From Streptomyces sp. NBC_00341 (lineage in GTDB: Bacteria; Actinomycetota; Actinomycetes; Streptomycetales; Streptomycetaceae), in assembly GCF_041435055.1 (NCBI RefSeq), contig NZ_CP108002.1, positions 8,432,001 through 8,496,000 on the forward strand: 64,000 nucleotides of DNA. Reading direction: 5' to 3'. The translations under genes and the position numbers were made by a program. The notes beneath the pieces are model-generated. The model did no database searches. It worked only from the letters and a program-made list of their open reading frames with translations, and was not told the DNA's origin. Every line of letters starts with the position of its first letter. Position 1 is the stretch's first letter. This document shows positions 13,601 to 21,529 of the stretch, piece after piece.

Positions 13601-15071
13601 CGTGCGGGGTGGCCAGGGCCTGCCGGTCGAGTTGCTCGGGCAGGGTGACCGGCACGCCGCCGGTGCTGTCGGGGGAGGCGCGGTGCGGTGCGGCGAGGCC
13701 CGGGACCAGCCGGCGTTCGGCCTCGCTGAGGAAGTTCAGCGACCCGATCGTGCGGGAGGGGTCGTCGGTGAACTGCTCGATCAGCCGGCACAGCCGGCGG
13801 TGGTGCCCGGCCAGCTCCTCGGGTGTGTAGCGGGCGGAGTTGCCGTGCAGGTCGATGTGGAGCCCGCCGTCCGCGTACGAGGCGTGCACGGCGACGGCGA
13901 GATCGTCCACCGGGCCGATGGACAGGTTGTGCAGGGTGGCCCGGTGCGGACCGAAGCTGAGACCGTCGTCGAACGCCAGGATGTTGACCGTGGGGCCGCT
14001 CAACGGCACATCCGTACCGGCGAGTCCGAGGTCCTGCCGGAGCTCCTCCGTCGCGTACCGCTGATGCCGCAGTACCTTGCGGGCCTCCGCAGAGGCCCGC
14101 TTCGCCACGTCGGACACCCGGTCCGACGGGGCGAGCGCCAGGCGCATCGGCAGGATGGAGCTGAGCATGCCCGGTGTGGCACGGGCCAGGGGGGTGCGCC
14201 GGGCGGTGACCGGCAGGCCCAGGACGGCCTCGCCGACTCCGCGGCTCCGGTGCGTGTAGACGGCCAGCGCGGTCATGAAGAACGTCGGCCAGCCCACCCC
14301 CGACTCCCTGGCCGCTGCCCGCAGCCGGTCCGCCCGGTCGGGCGACACCTCCGCGCGCATCCGCAGCGACCCGGAGCCGGACGCCGGCCCGTTGGCGTCC
14401 GGCCTGGCGGGAACGGGGGAGTCCGTCAGGTAGCGCGTCCAGAACTCGCGGTCAGCGGAGTGCTGCCCGGACGCCAGGTAGGCGTCTTCCTCGTCGATGA
14501 GCGGCGCGAGCGCGCCGCCGGCCGGCCGCGGCGGATCCCCCTCGGACGGCATGAGCGCGGCGGTGTACGCCTCGGCGATCCGGGCGAGGGCCAGGGCGGC
14601 GCCGTAGCCGTCGAGCGCGAGGTGGTGCACCTGCTGGTGGAAGAGATGCCGCGTGTCCGTGAGGCGGTAGAGGGTCAGACGCACCAGCGGGCCGGTGGCG
14701 ATGTCCGCGGGCTGCCGCAGCGCCGTCTCCATCCGCCGCAACGCCTCACCGTGGGGGTCCTGGTAGCCGGAGAGGTCGACCAGCGGGACATCGAGCGGAG
14801 GCCGGTCCGTGGCGCCGTTGCGGTGGACCCGCTGGAAGGGAGCGCCGTCACGCTCCACGAAGGTCACCCGTAGCGCTTCGGTGCCGTCCGCCACACGGCC
14901 GACCGCGGTCCGCAGGACGGCTGGGTCCAGCGGCCCCCGGACATCGGCGTACTCGGCCACGTTGTACGCCGCGCTGTCCGCGCCGATGCGCTGCGCGAAC
15001 CAGATGCCACGCTGGGCCGAGGTCAGCGGAAGGTCATCATGCGAAGTCGTGTTCTGCGGTGCGTGGGTCAC
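4641..15071 (-). CDS. Trimodular NRPS, C-A-T-C-A-T-C-A-T-TE
   Basis: A 3476-residue nonribosomal peptide synthetase. Approximate domains: C1 15-440 (HHLALDG near 149), A1 460-960, T1 985-1050 (LGGHSL), C2 1075-1510 (HHIAADG near 1197), A2 1530-2030, T2 2060-2125, C3 2145-2590 (HHIAADG near 2274), A3 2610-3100, T3 3130-3195, TE 3215-3460 (GWSFGG, late His in NHDVACAH). No epimerase or methyltransferase domain is seen. The A-domain pocket residues, read by alignment to GrsA from memory, are DADEILFVDK, DADEVLLVDK and DADELLFVDK, so all three modules probably load the same or very similar monomers. Glu278 with Asp331 recalls ornithine/diaminobutyrate codes. C1 and the TE look like those of EntF, suggesting an acyl or aryl starter loaded in trans. 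GTG 15071 is preceded by AGAGGTGAG. The product is unknown. Confidence 0.93.
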   Translation of the reverse strand: MTHAPQNTTSHDDLPLTSAQRGIWFAQRIGADSAAYNVAEYADVRGPLDPAVLRTAVGRVADGTEALRVTFVERDGAPFQRVHRNGATDRPPLDVPLVDLSGYQDPHGEALRRMETALRQPADIATGPLVRLTLYRLTDTRHLFHQQVHHLALDGYGAALALARIAEAYTAALMPSEGDPPRPAGGALAPLIDEEDAYLASGQHSADREFWTRYLTDSPVPARPDANGPASGSGSLRMRAEVSPDRADRLRAAARESGVGWPTFFMTALAVYTHRSRGVGEAVLGLPVTARRTPLARATPGMLSSILPMRLALAPSDRVSDVAKRASAEARKVLRHQRYATEELRQDLGLAGTDVPLSGPTVNILAFDDGLSFGPHRATLHNLSIGPVDDLAVAVHASYADGGLHIDLHGNSARYTPEELAGHHRRLCRLIEQFTDDPSRTIGSLNFLSEAERRLVPGLAAPHRASPDSTGGVPVTLPEQLDRQALATPHATAVVSGNTRLTFAELNGRVDALAAVLAAAGARPGAKIAVGLPRSTELVVAMLAVMRAGAAYLPLDPSYPAERLAFMIEDSAPAALVASSGSAHLIDPARALPLVDPELVRQEPDVSTPVGPGPRDAAYVIYTSGSTGRPKGVVVEHRSLSNLLEHHRQESHSLAEATYGRGLRVALTAATSFDASWDPVLWMAAGHELHIIDDDVRRDPQALVNHLVRERIDAIETTPTYLRQMLTAGLLTAPAHRPRVIALGGEPVDEALWRELSERDDLLVFNFYGPTEATVDAVTTRIAGRNPVIGRPVTGARAYVLDPSLHPVPRGGSGELYLSGEGVARGYSGRPGLTAERFMPDPFGPSGARMYRTGDLARWGDDGMLEFLGRSDGQIKIRGHRVETGEIEAALRQLPGVSEAAVTPVAVPGGEERLAAYLVPADASAALGLEAVRDALARVLPGHMVPSAYATVERLPLTPNGKLDAGRLPRAHPVAVRGGAPRTAEEERMCAAFAECLGLAEVGRDDGFFLLGGHSLLATRLVGLIRAEFGVELPIRALFEAPTPAGLVALLDTAPPARPAVGPVLPRPRRLPASFGQQRLWVTEAMGGAGAAYHMPLALRLSGALDRDALRAALDDVVARHESLRTVFSEDSEGVRQRVREPGEAGSLLLVREACDAQDVRPDPAPFALDRELPLRAELFPAGPDEHVLLLVLHHIAADGWSVGPLLRDLSAAYSARAFGGAPRWEPLPVQYADYALWQRSLLGDPGQPDSVAGRQLAHWTAALEGLAEQSGFPADRARPARSSGRGGRVPVVVGPAAHRALLDLAADSGASGFMVLHAALAALMSRLGAGDDIAIGTPVAGRTDENLSELIGFFVNTLVLRADTSGAPSFRELVARVKRTDLAAYAHQDLPFERVVEALAPERSTSRHPLFQVMFSLNNTPVPRPVLPGLAVSHESSVRGTGAKFDLTWDLAERFDGAGAPAGIEGELEFSHDLFDPSTAKRFAEHFSRLLTALLAGPDGPADDICFLTPAERAQALDEPSRLVGTRPLPGSSDSGIPDRTVLDVLAARGALQPGRTAVVASDGRLTFGELLARTEHLARRIRRAGAGHGDRVAVAMPRTTGHIVALLAVLRAGAVHVPLDPDQPAARNGLILDTAAPRLLLTTTGTDSALPATTPRLLLDGPDPGDTAGGPLPPPPRAGDAAYVLHTSGSTGLPKGVTVEHGALANLYASHRERLMEPAEAFNDGRPLRVALTAAMTFDASWDPLLWMIAGHELHLVDDTTRRDPEALAALVHDRAIDVIETTPSFLGQLAANGLFDPGRRRPKVVALGGEALGEQLWEKLAALRDVTVWNLYGPTETTVDSVMGRVSPGVRPHLGRSVAGTRARVLDARLRPAAPGTTGELYVSGAGLARGYENLPAATASRFVPDPYGAPGARMYRTGDLVRRQDGLLVFVGRADGQVKVRGFRVETGEVESVLGGHPDVDRCAVAVVAGADGGGRLACWVVPRDGSRPSARELRSFVAERLPAYMVPATVTHLGSMPLTPHGKVDFRALPPGGDAPSRRDADAATAEPPRSPREEILCALFAECLGHEHVGRDEDFFELGGHSLLATRLVGRVRTAFGVELPLRALFESTTPAALAERLDGAFGARPALRPAVRPARPALSPAQQRLWFLNQLDPEGASYHIAFAVELGGVLDRSALRLAVTDLVARHESLRTLIGVGDGEPFQAVLPPDGARPAMPVRAVPEADVRTALREAAGRPFDLAREIPLRAELFRTSEERHTLLLVVHHIAADGWSMGPLARDLAEAYTARTAGRPPGRAPLSVQYPDYALWQRDLLGETDTPDSLMSSQLAYWKAEMAGAPEETPLPADRPRPVAPSGRGGSVAFRVPAATTAGIVRLARKSASSTFMVLHAALAAVLHRTGSGDDITIGTPVAGRTDEALEPLVGFFVNTLALRADLSGGPDFEELLARVRETDLAAYAHQDLPFERLVEEVRPARSLSRHPLFQVMLTLNNTLPPHAELPGLRTRVHEVDTAAAKFDLSFSFTERQDGDADDGTYLDGTLEFGRDLFDTATARRITEWFLTLTAHAVDAPHTRLAELPVLAAPEWSRLLALGDGGNGATEAGTVLCRFAETVAAHGEAVAVVAPDGEATFARLDARSDRIAALLRAEGVRPGACVAVLLPRSLDSVAALLGVLKAGALYAPLDASLPDGRIEAVLDDARPALVVVADATGHRPTGPWRPLVLGGAAEPEPATATPPPTVRPAPGDAAYLIHTSGSTGRPKGVRVGHGSLARLLDHHRHQVFAPAVRARGGRRLRVALTAALSFDASLDPVLWMIDGHELHLLDDGIRRDSEALVDVVRSRGLDVLESTPTHVGHLLEAGLLAPGTGHRPTALILGGEAVPAALWTTLHGIPEVQSWNFYGPTEATVDTLVARISDTVRPVLGGPVSGTRVALLDERLRPVPLGVTGDLYLSGQSLAHGYHDRPAETARSFVPDPYGPASSRMYRTGDRAVRAPDGSLLFTGRSDGQIKVRGFRVEPDEAATVLTAHPDVVAAAVVAHEDGAAGARLDAHVVLSVPPEGERAPAEPERLAALREYAARHLPGYMVPSGWQSLDRLPLTPSGKLDRNALTRPVPLGVTDTAGRSPRNPREDVLCTLFAEVLGVERVLIDDDFFALGGHSLLATRLTGRIRTALGVELSIRSLFEAPTVARLAERLLDGAQDSPLATLLPLRTTGSRPPLFCVHPAGGLAWSYAGLLPHLDPGQPVYGLQTPNLDGGEPFPESIEEMAAVYVRELRAVQPAGPYHLMGWSFGGNVVQEVAVQLQEAGEPVALLAILDAFPLAPLDDLDNADRDTVFRALLSNMGVGEEGPGREGAVEASAVRDAFRRNGSPLGSLEPAVIDAMVDNFAGQARLMRKYTPRRFEGPALFFTATEGRPADTFGLGLWAPYISGPVENHDVACAHAQMMQPDARARIGTTLAAALGAGHDTTQGETR

Positions 15072-15518
15072 GCGTTCTCACCTCTGTGGAAGGCCTGCGG
15101 TGCGGGGACGGCTCGCGGCGGAGCGCCGGGGCAGGGCGGAATGAAGGCGGGGCGGTCCCGTGCGGCGGCCGGTCCCCCGGCGATCGGCCGCCTCGAAACC
15201 GCGCCCTCGACCTGGGCTGACGCGCGTTCACGCATCGCTGCTGTGAACCACACCTCTGACGCACCAGCACGGCCCGACACACCTCCGGAAATGCCACCGT
15301 CGCCCCAATTGGGCTGTCACATCAGTCGTTCGAAGTCACAAAGGTGTTGGATTGGTGATGTGACGCGCGACACAGCGTGAGAGGGCAGGGGTTTGCGCTT
15401 CACGAGTGCGTATCAGTCGAACGAGTAATCAATTCGAGCCATCGGGCAAGCCGGGAGCCCGGCGGCCTCGAATGGTCCATGTCGAATGTCGAGTACTCAT
15501 GAGATCTCTGGAGCGTTC
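15072..15518. other. Intergenic region upstream of the NRPS and the small secreted peptide
   Basis: A 447-bp region between divergent genes with no convincing ORF. It is clearly richer in A/T than the coding DNA around it (15300-15480) and must hold both promoters. It contains a 10-bp palindrome CCCAATTGGG (15304-15313) and a separated inverted repeat (15316-15364). No 19-bp iron box of the IdeR/DmdR type was seen by eye. Confidence 0.6.
15316..15364. promoter_or_regulatory. Inverted repeat, possible operator of the NRPS or peptide gene
   Basis: GTCACATCA at 15316-15324 is matched perfectly by TGATGTGAC at 15356-15364, with 31 bases between the arms. A further GTCACA copy lies at 15335-15340. 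The spacing is long for a single dimer site but suits two sites or a looped operator. A CCCAATTGGG palindrome sits immediately before it. Function is inferred only from symmetry and position. Confidence 0.4.
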
Positions 15519-15824
15519 ATGAATATCCCCTCAGCAGTCCCGCGTTGGTGTGCGGCCCTGGCAGCCGCGGGAGTACTGGTGATCACCTCTGCGGCAGGAG
15601 CGGGAGCCGCGGGCGCGGCCGGGCGGACGGCGCCGGCCGACGGCTCCATACGGGCGGCGCAGCCCGCCTGGGCCACGTCCGCCTACCGCGGTGTACAGGG
15701 CGGCAACCTCTGCCTGCTGTCGCGTTGTTCGGTCGGCGGCTCCGCCGAGGACGGGAACGCGGGACCGAGCAATACGCAGGGCTTCAACCTGTGCCTGCTG
15801 GCCCTGTGCACCGTGCGTCCCTGA
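15519..15824 (+). CDS. Small secreted peptide with duplicated NLCLLxxC(S/T)V motif
   Basis: A 101-residue protein with an N-terminal signal sequence (residues ~10-35, Ala-rich, Ala-x-Ala cleavage likely near 25-35). The mature part of about 65 residues carries two copies of one motif: NLCLLSRCSV (63-72) and NLCLLALCTV (90-99), 27 residues apart and each preceded by Gly. Each copy has two cysteines spaced CX4C, so disulfides within or between copies are possible. ATG 15519 was chosen because GGAG lies five bases upstream; an in-frame ATG at 15486 lacks this. The family is not recognised. It could be a surface-active or morphogenetic peptide, or a ribosomal-peptide precursor, but there is no direct evidence. 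It diverges from the NRPS and converges on an ABC exporter. Confidence 0.75.
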   Translation: MNIPSAVPRWCAALAAAGVLVITSAAGAGAAGAAGRTAPADGSIRAAQPAWATSAYRGVQGGNLCLLSRCSVGGSAEDGNAGPSNTQGFNLCLLALCTVRP

Positions 15825-15830
15825 CCCGGC

Positions 15831-15876
15831 AGCCCGGTGGCCCGGGAGGTCCACGGACCTCCCGGGCCACCGGGCT
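15831..15876. terminator. 22-bp perfect hairpin, probable bidirectional terminator
   Basis: Arms 15831-15852 and 15855-15876 are exact reverse complements over 22 bases with only two bases between. The hairpin lies seven bases after the small-peptide stop and before the stop of the convergent ABC exporter, so it probably ends both transcripts. There is no U-tract, as is common in Streptomyces. Confidence 0.85.
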
Positions 15877-15924
15877 GCTCATGCCTCGACCGGCGTGATC
15901 CGGACGTAGGACTTCAGGCGCGTG

Positions 15925-17727
15925 TCACGGCCGGGCCGGCTGGAGCCCCGCGTACACCCCGCCGCTGTCCAGCAGTTCGCTGTGCGAGCCGATCTCCGCG
16001 ATCCGGCCGCCCTCCATCGCCACGATGCGGTCCGCGTTCCGGATCGTCGAGAGGCGGTGGGCGACGACGAAGACGGTCCGGCCGTGCACCAGACGGGAGA
16101 GCGCCTCCTGGACGAGGGCCTCCGAGCGGTTGTCGAGTGCGGAGGTCGCCTCGTCGAGCACCAGCACCCGGGGGTCGCGGATCAGCGCCCTGGCGATCGC
16201 GAGCCGCTGCCGCTGCCCGCCCGAGAGCCGTGCGCCCCGCTGGCCGACGACCGTGTCCAGGCCGAGCGGCAGCTCCCGTACGAACTCCAGGGCGTTGGCG
16301 TCCGCCAGGGCGCGCGTCAGCGTGGCCTCGTCCGTGTCGCCCATCCCGTACGTCACGTTGTCGCGGATGCTGCCCTCGAACAGGATCGACTCCTGCGGCA
16401 CCACCGAGAGGAAGCGCCGGTAGCTGCGCAGGTCGAGCCCTGCCATGTCGGCGCCGTCGAGCAGGATGCGGCCGGAGGTGGGCCGGATGAAGCCGATGAG
16501 CAGGTTGAGGACGGTCGACTTGCCCGCGCCCGAGGCGCCCACCAGCGCGATGGTCTCGCCCGGCCGCGCGGAGAGGGTGAATCCGTCGACCGCCGGGTCC
16601 GCTTCGTCGTAGGCGAATCCGACGTCCTCGAAGTCGATATGGCCGGTGACCCGCTCCACCTGCACCTTCCCCGCGTTCTGCTCCAGGTCCGGGGCCTGGA
16701 GCACCTCGCCGGCCGAACGCACCGACTCCAGGCCCTTGGTGAGCACGGGGGCCAGGCCGAGCAGCGTGGTCACGGAGCCGGTCAGCACGGTGAAGAAGGA
16801 GCTGAGCATCACCACGTCGCCCGCGGTGACCGCCATCCACCCGTGATACGCGACCAGGGCGGAGCCCGTCAGGCACAGCACCCCGAGCGTGTTGAGGATG
16901 ACCCAGGCCAGCGAGCCGAACCGGCCGTTGACCGTGTCCAGGCGAAGCCCGGCCGCGAACACCTGGCGGAGCGAACCGTCGACCCGGCCCAGCGCGGTCC
17001 GCTCCAGGCCGTGGGCGCGGGTGATGGGGATGAGCGTGGTCATCTCGCCCACCCGGGAGGAGAGCTGCTCGACCTCGCGGCGGAAGGACTCGTTGTGGCT
17101 GCGCAGCCGCGCGCGCAGCTTCATCACCAGGAACCCGGCGGCCGGCACCACGACGAGGAAGACGGGCAGGAACGCCGGGACGCGCAATCCGATGACGACA
17201 AGGCCGCCGGCCAGGGTCACCACGGCGCCGAGACCCATGTCCGCGCTCTGCTGCATCATCTGTTCCACGGACTCCACGTCGCGGACCACCTTCGCCTGCA
17301 GGACGCTCGAACTGACCCGGGCGTGGTAGCCGATGGACAGCTGCTGCATCCGGCGGCACAGCGCGGAGCGCAGGGTGATGCCCATCCGGCGGATGCTTCC
17401 GCCGAGGAGCCGTACGTACCACTGGTGGAGCGGGTAGTTGATGACGAGGATGAACAGCAGGATGCCGGTGGACTCCCAGAGTCCGGACTCGGGGCCGTGC
17501 TGGACGACTATGTCGAGGACGGTCGCGGTGATCAGCGGAAGCAGCCAGATCGGGCTGTGCTTCACGACGAAGACGAGCACCGCGATTGCCAGCCGGCCTC
17601 GGTCGGGGTGGAGCAGATGACCGAGGGTGCGTACCGGGTTCTCACCGCGGTAGCGGTGGTCCAGGTGGTCGAAGGGGGCCAGGGATTCGGCGGAGACGGG
17701 CGCAAGCGCTTTCGGCATGGAGTCCAT
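15925..17727 (-). CDS. ABC exporter, fused membrane and ATPase domains
   Basis: A 600-residue half-transporter. The N-terminal ~330 residues form the six-helix exporter membrane domain (hydrophobic segments near residues 50-75, 85-105, 160-205, 270-310). The C-terminal ATPase domain has Walker A GASGAGKST, signature LSGGQRQRLAIARAL, Walker B VLVLDEATSALD and the H-loop VAHRLS. There is no C39 peptidase domain. ATG 17727 was taken as the start; ATG 17718 is also possible because GGTGGG lies at a better distance from it. The gene converges on the small secreted peptide across a shared terminator. Substrate is unknown: a drug, lipid, or a product of the adjacent cluster. Confidence 0.85.
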   Translation of the reverse strand: MDSMPKALAPVSAESLAPFDHLDHRYRGENPVRTLGHLLHPDRGRLAIAVLVFVVKHSPIWLLPLITATVLDIVVQHGPESGLWESTGILLFILVINYPLHQWYVRLLGGSIRRMGITLRSALCRRMQQLSIGYHARVSSSVLQAKVVRDVESVEQMMQQSADMGLGAVVTLAGGLVVIGLRVPAFLPVFLVVVPAAGFLVMKLRARLRSHNESFRREVEQLSSRVGEMTTLIPITRAHGLERTALGRVDGSLRQVFAAGLRLDTVNGRFGSLAWVILNTLGVLCLTGSALVAYHGWMAVTAGDVVMLSSFFTVLTGSVTTLLGLAPVLTKGLESVRSAGEVLQAPDLEQNAGKVQVERVTGHIDFEDVGFAYDEADPAVDGFTLSARPGETIALVGASGAGKSTVLNLLIGFIRPTSGRILLDGADMAGLDLRSYRRFLSVVPQESILFEGSIRDNVTYGMGDTDEATLTRALADANALEFVRELPLGLDTVVGQRGARLSGGQRQRLAIARALIRDPRVLVLDEATSALDNRSEALVQEALSRLVHGRTVFVVAHRLSTIRNADRIVAMEGGRIAEIGSHSELLDSGGVYAGLQPARP

Positions 17728-17849
17728 CCCACCGTGCTCGCGCCGTGCGCGGCAACTCCGTTCCACGGACAGGACAGGGCAGGGCAACGGACAGGACAGG
17801 GGCCGCCGCGCACCCGGCCGGTCCGCCGGGTACGCGGCCCCGCCCGGCC

Positions 17850-19091
17850 CTACGGGACGCGGAGTTCGCGCGGTGACGGTTCCGGCTCGGGGGCAGGGGC
17901 GGGGGCGTCGCGGCCGGCCCGCCCCAACGAGGCGATCGCGCTGGTGATCAGGCCCGCCAGCAGCCCCCAGAACGCGGAGCCGATGCCCAGCAGCGTCACT
18001 CCGGAGGCCGTGGCGAGGAAGGTCACGACAGCCGCCTCCCTGGACGACTTGTCGGCCAGGGCCGTGGACAGGGAGGACTCGATGGTGGCGAGCAGGCCGA
18101 TCCCGGCGATCGCCAGGACCAGTGCGTGCGGCATCGCGGTCAGCAGCGAGGCGACGGTCGCGCCGAGCAGGCCCACGCAGAGGTAGAAGACGCCCGCCCA
18201 GACCGCCGCCAGGTAGCGCCTGTCGCGGTCCGGATGGGCCTCCTCGCCGGTGCAGATGGCGGCCGTGATGGCGGCGAGGTTGAGGCCGAACGCGCCGAAC
18301 GGTGCCAGTACGGCGTTGGCCGCCCCGGTCCACGTCATCAGCGGGGACACCGGTACGTCGTAGCCGGCGCCCCGGATCACCGCCACCCCGGGCAGGTTCT
18401 GGGACGCCATCGTGACCACGAACAGCGGGGCGCCGACGCTGATGAGCACCTTCCAGTCGAACTCCGGGGTGACGAACACCGGGGTGGCCAGGGCGAACCG
18501 GACCTTGTCCGGCTGCCAGCCGCCGGTGAACAGGGTGGCCACCACCCCGGCTCCGAGCGCCAGCAGCACCGCGTACCGGGGGAGCAGTCGCCGCCCCAGC
18601 AGGTAGAGCACGAACATCGGGAAGGCGACCGCGAAGCTGCCGTGCATCGTGCTGAACAGGCCGGTGCCGAACCGCAGCAGGACCCCCGCCAGCAGTGCGG
18701 CCGCCAGTGGCACCGGGATGCGGCCCATGACGCGGCTGAACCAGCCGGTCACCCCGCTGAGGAGGATGAGCAGCCCGGAGAAGACGAACGCGCCGATCGC
18801 CTGGGCCATGGAGACACCGCTCAGGCCGGTCGCGAGGAGCGCCGCACCGGGTGTCGACCACGCGGTGACGACGGGGGCCCGGTAGCGCAGCGACAGCCCG
18901 ATGCAGGTACAGGCCAGGCCGACGCCGAGCGCGAGCATCCAGGAGGAGATCTCGCGCGAGTCCGCCCCGGCCGCCTTCGCCGCGGTGAAGACCAGGGCCG
19001 CTGAGCTGGTGACCCCGACCATGACGGCGATCAGTCCGGCGGCCACGGCCGACGGTGGTGCGGCCGAGCGAATGCGGGCGATCACGAACAT
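17850..19091 (-). CDS. benE: BenE-family transporter
   Basis: A 413-residue polytopic membrane protein with about 12 hydrophobic segments across its whole length. It matches the BenE family of benzoate/proton symporters, with family-like stretches such as TPGAALLATG, GLNLAAITAAICTGEEAHPD and ATIESSLSTAL. BenE proteins import benzoate or related aromatic acids. It starts at the divergent intergenic region shared with the XRE/cupin regulator, which most likely controls it through the tandem operator. No aromatic-degradation genes are adjacent, so the true substrate is uncertain. Confidence 0.88.
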   Translation of the reverse strand: MFVIARIRSAAPPSAVAAGLIAVMVGVTSSAALVFTAAKAAGADSREISSWMLALGVGLACTCIGLSLRYRAPVVTAWSTPGAALLATGLSGVSMAQAIGAFVFSGLLILLSGVTGWFSRVMGRIPVPLAAALLAGVLLRFGTGLFSTMHGSFAVAFPMFVLYLLGRRLLPRYAVLLALGAGVVATLFTGGWQPDKVRFALATPVFVTPEFDWKVLISVGAPLFVVTMASQNLPGVAVIRGAGYDVPVSPLMTWTGAANAVLAPFGAFGLNLAAITAAICTGEEAHPDRDRRYLAAVWAGVFYLCVGLLGATVASLLTAMPHALVLAIAGIGLLATIESSLSTALADKSSREAAVVTFLATASGVTLLGIGSAFWGLLAGLITSAIASLGRAGRDAPAPAPEPEPSPRELRVP

Positions 19092-19161
19092 GAGTGAGCC
19101 ACTTCCCCTGTGCGGTGCGGGACGCCGTTGACCTGCGGCGGGACCGGCGTGCCGCGAGCGT

Positions 19162-19193
19162 GTTCCGTATACGGAACGTTCTGTTTATGGAAC
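19162..19193. promoter_or_regulatory. Tandem palindromic operator between benE and its regulator
   Basis: Bases 19162-19177 are GTTCCGTATACGGAAC, a perfect 16-bp palindrome. Bases 19178-19193 are GTTCTGTTTATGGAAC, a second copy keeping the GTTC and GGAAC ends. The two abut exactly, placing them one and a half helical turns apart. The element lies between the starts of benE and the XRE regulator and is the obvious binding site for that regulator, giving control of both genes. Confidence 0.8.
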
Positions 19194-19247
19194 ACTAGAG
19201 AGGCGGGCCGACGCCCGTCAACCGGGAACGGAGGTGGGTGGACGCCG

Positions 19248-19844
19248 ATGGGGCTGAACGAGGACGTGGGGCGCAGGCTGCGAGCGCTGCGGCACCAACA
19301 GGACCTGTCCCTCTCGGAGTTGTCCCGGCGCTCGCGGGTCGGAAAGGGCACGCTCTCCGAGCTGGAGAGCGGTCGGCGCAACCCCACCCTGGAGACCCTG
19401 TACGCACTCGCCACCGCGCTCGGCCGGCCGCTCAGCGCGCTGCTCAGCGATCCGGCGCCGAAGGGCCGCCCCGGTCCGGGACCAGGCGGCGGTGCGGTGT
19501 TCGGCGCCGGCCCCGACGGCAGCCTCCCCGGGGTCTCGGGCAGCGCCGTCACCGCGGTTCTGCTGGAGCGGCACGAGGACGCGGCGGCGGTCACCGATGT
19601 CTTCCGGGTCATCATCCGGGCGGGCGCCACCCAGGAGTCGGAGGCGCACGTCCCGGGCACGGGGGAGAGCCTGATGGTGCTGGCGGGCACCGCGGTCGTC
19701 GGCCCGCCGCACGACACCCGGACGGTCGGCCCCGGTGCGTCCGCGCAGTGGCGGGCCGACGTGCCCCACATCTACCGCGCACCGGAGGCCGACGTGCACG
19801 GCATCCTCTTCGTGCGCTACCCGACGGCGGCCCCCGCCGGGTGA
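19248..19844 (+). CDS. XRE-family regulator with C-terminal cupin domain
   Basis: A 198-residue transcription factor. Residues 5-65 form an XRE/Cro helix-turn-helix (DLSLSELSRRSRVGKGTLSELESGRR), and residues ~110-190 form a cupin-like sensor domain, a common layout for regulators of small-molecule transport or catabolism. ATG 19248 was chosen because the DNA-binding domain begins there; GGAGGTGGG lies upstream, though 10 or more bases away. It is divergent from benE and probably binds the tandem palindromes between them. Its last 28 bases overlap the end of the convergent ABC-F gene. Confidence 0.87.
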   Translation: MGLNEDVGRRLRALRHQQDLSLSELSRRSRVGKGTLSELESGRRNPTLETLYALATALGRPLSALLSDPAPKGRPGPGPGGGAVFGAGPDGSLPGVSGSAVTAVLLERHEDAAAVTDVFRVIIRAGATQESEAHVPGTGESLMVLAGTAVVGPPHDTRTVGPGASAQWRADVPHIYRAPEADVHGILFVRYPTAAPAG

Positions 19845-21448
19845 AGCCGGATGCCGCGGCCCTGCCAGCGCCTGCGCAGCCAGCGGTCGTGACTGGCCAG
19901 CACGACGGCGCCCGGCCCCGTTCCCAGCGCCTCCTCCAACTCGTCGCAGAGCCGCGGGGACAGGTGGTTGGTGGGCTCGTCGAGCAGCAGGAGCTGCGGA
20001 GGCCGGGCCGTCAGCAGGGCCAGCGCGAGCCTGCGGCGCTGGCCGGCCGACAGCTGCCCCACCTGCTTGTCCAGATCGCCCTCGTGCATCAGGCCGAGCG
20101 AGATGAGCGGCACCTCCTCTGCCCGGTCCATGCCCAGGGCACGTTCGTACGTGTCACGGACGGTACGGTCCGGCCGGGCGAACCGGGTGTCCTGCGCGAG
20201 CAGCCCGACCGTCAGCCCCGGCCGCCTGCTCACTTTGCCCTCCGGGCCGAGCCGCCCCGCGAGCACGGCGAGCAGCGTCGACTTCCCCGCGCCGTTGCCG
20301 CCCGTGACCAGCAGCCGTTCGGTCGCCGCCACATCGAGCCGGTCGACCGCCAGGCGGCCCGGCACCCGCACCCCGCGCAGCGATACGAGGGTGCCTTCGG
20401 CCGACGCGCCGGCGAGCCCCGAGTGCCGGAACCGCAACGGCTGCGGAGGCTCTCCGGTCCGGTGGCGCTCCAGCTCCGCCAGCCGGCGCGAGGCGTTGCG
20501 GACCCGGCGCGCGATCTGGCTCTGCACCCGGCCCGCGCGCAGGCCGTACCCCATCTTCTCGCTGTCGCGCGGGCCCCGGTCCGGCGCGACCTGCCGCGCC
20601 GTCACATCCGCAGAGCGGCGCAACGCCTCGATCTCCTCCTGCTCCTCGGCGTGACGCCGTTCCCAGCGCGCCCGCTCCGCCCGCTTCACGGACAGGTAGG
20701 TGCTGTAGCCGCCGCCGTACCGCACGGGACCGTCGACGGCCGGATCCAGGTCGATCAGATCCGTGCAGACCGCGTCGAGGAAGGCCCGGTCGTGACTGGC
20801 GATCACGACGGGCCCCGGCATCCCGCGCAGCTGCTCCTCCACGAAGGCGGCGGCCTCGTCGTCGAGGTGGTTGGTCGGCTCGTCCAGCAGGAGGGCCGAA
20901 GGGCGCCGCACCAGCAGCGCCGCCAGCGACAGCCGGCCGCGCTCGCCACCGGAGAGCGATTTGAGGGTGCGTTCGTACGGCAGAGCCGCGAGCCCGAGCC
21001 CGGTGAGCAGGACGGCGGCGCGCCGGTCGGCGTCCCAACTCTGCCGCTCCTGCGCCAGTTCCAGCCGCCGGCCGTACGTCGCCAGCAGTTCGGGGTACCC
21101 GGGGGAGTCCTGCGGGGTACGGGCCAGCTCCTTGGTGAGCCGGTCGATGGCCGCGAGGTCCTCCCGGGCCTCGCGCAGGGCGTCGTCCAGCACGTCGGCG
21201 ATCGTCGACGTGGCGTCGAAAGCCATCTCCTGGTGCAGGAAGCCGACATCGGCGGGCCGGGTGACGCTGCCGCCGTCGGGCTCGTCCACACCGGCGAGCA
21301 GGCGCAGCAGAGTCGACTTGCCGACACCGTTCTCCCCGATCAGGCCGATGCGGTGGCCGGGCGCGGCGGTGAGTGACACCCCGTCGAGTACGCGCTTGGA
21401 GCCGAGGGTGCGCACGATGTCGTGTGCGAGCAGTGCGGGTGAGGTCAT
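19817..21448 (-). CDS. ABC-F ATPase, probable ribosome-protection/antibiotic-resistance type
   Basis: A 543-residue soluble protein with two ABC ATPase domains and no membrane segments. Walker A motifs are GENGVGKST and GGNGAGKST, with signatures LSGGERGRLSLAALL and LSAGQRRRLALALL. A charged linker of about 80 residues rich in Arg and Glu joins the domains. ABC-F proteins bind the ribosomal E site; several in Streptomyces give resistance to macrolides, lincosamides or related drugs. ATG 21448 was preferred to an upstream extension because the ABC domain starts close after it. It follows a second ABC-F gene by 81 bp and is probably co-transcribed with it from the attenuated promoter near 23.4 kb. 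Confidence 0.87.
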   Translation of the reverse strand: MTSPALLAHDIVRTLGSKRVLDGVSLTAAPGHRIGLIGENGVGKSTLLRLLAGVDEPDGGSVTRPADVGFLHQEMAFDATSTIADVLDDALREAREDLAAIDRLTKELARTPQDSPGYPELLATYGRRLELAQERQSWDADRRAAVLLTGLGLAALPYERTLKSLSGGERGRLSLAALLVRRPSALLLDEPTNHLDDEAAAFVEEQLRGMPGPVVIASHDRAFLDAVCTDLIDLDPAVDGPVRYGGGYSTYLSVKRAERARWERRHAEEQEEIEALRRSADVTARQVAPDRGPRDSEKMGYGLRAGRVQSQIARRVRNASRRLAELERHRTGEPPQPLRFRHSGLAGASAEGTLVSLRGVRVPGRLAVDRLDVAATERLLVTGGNGAGKSTLLAVLAGRLGPEGKVSRRPGLTVGLLAQDTRFARPDRTVRDTYERALGMDRAEEVPLISLGLMHEGDLDKQVGQLSAGQRRRLALALLTARPPQLLLLDEPTNHLSPRLCDELEEALGTGPGAVVLASHDRWLRRRWQGRGIRLHPAGAAVG

Positions 21449-21529
21449 GGTGGTCCCATCCAACGTGATCGGTTCGCGGCCCGCCGGGCGGTCGGCCTCG
21501 GGCGCGGGCCAGGACGGCACGTCAGCGGT

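Noticed and set aside
11295..14873. 1192-codon open frame on the plus strand, antisense to the NRPS
   Set aside because: Codon positions mirror the NRPS reading frame; the translation is Arg/Gly/Gln-rich with no domain. Long antisense frames are expected at this GC content.
15072..15518. Search for an iron box that would support a siderophore product
   Set aside because: No TTAGGTTAGGCTAACCTAA-like dyad was seen; siderophore function is therefore not supported by regulation.
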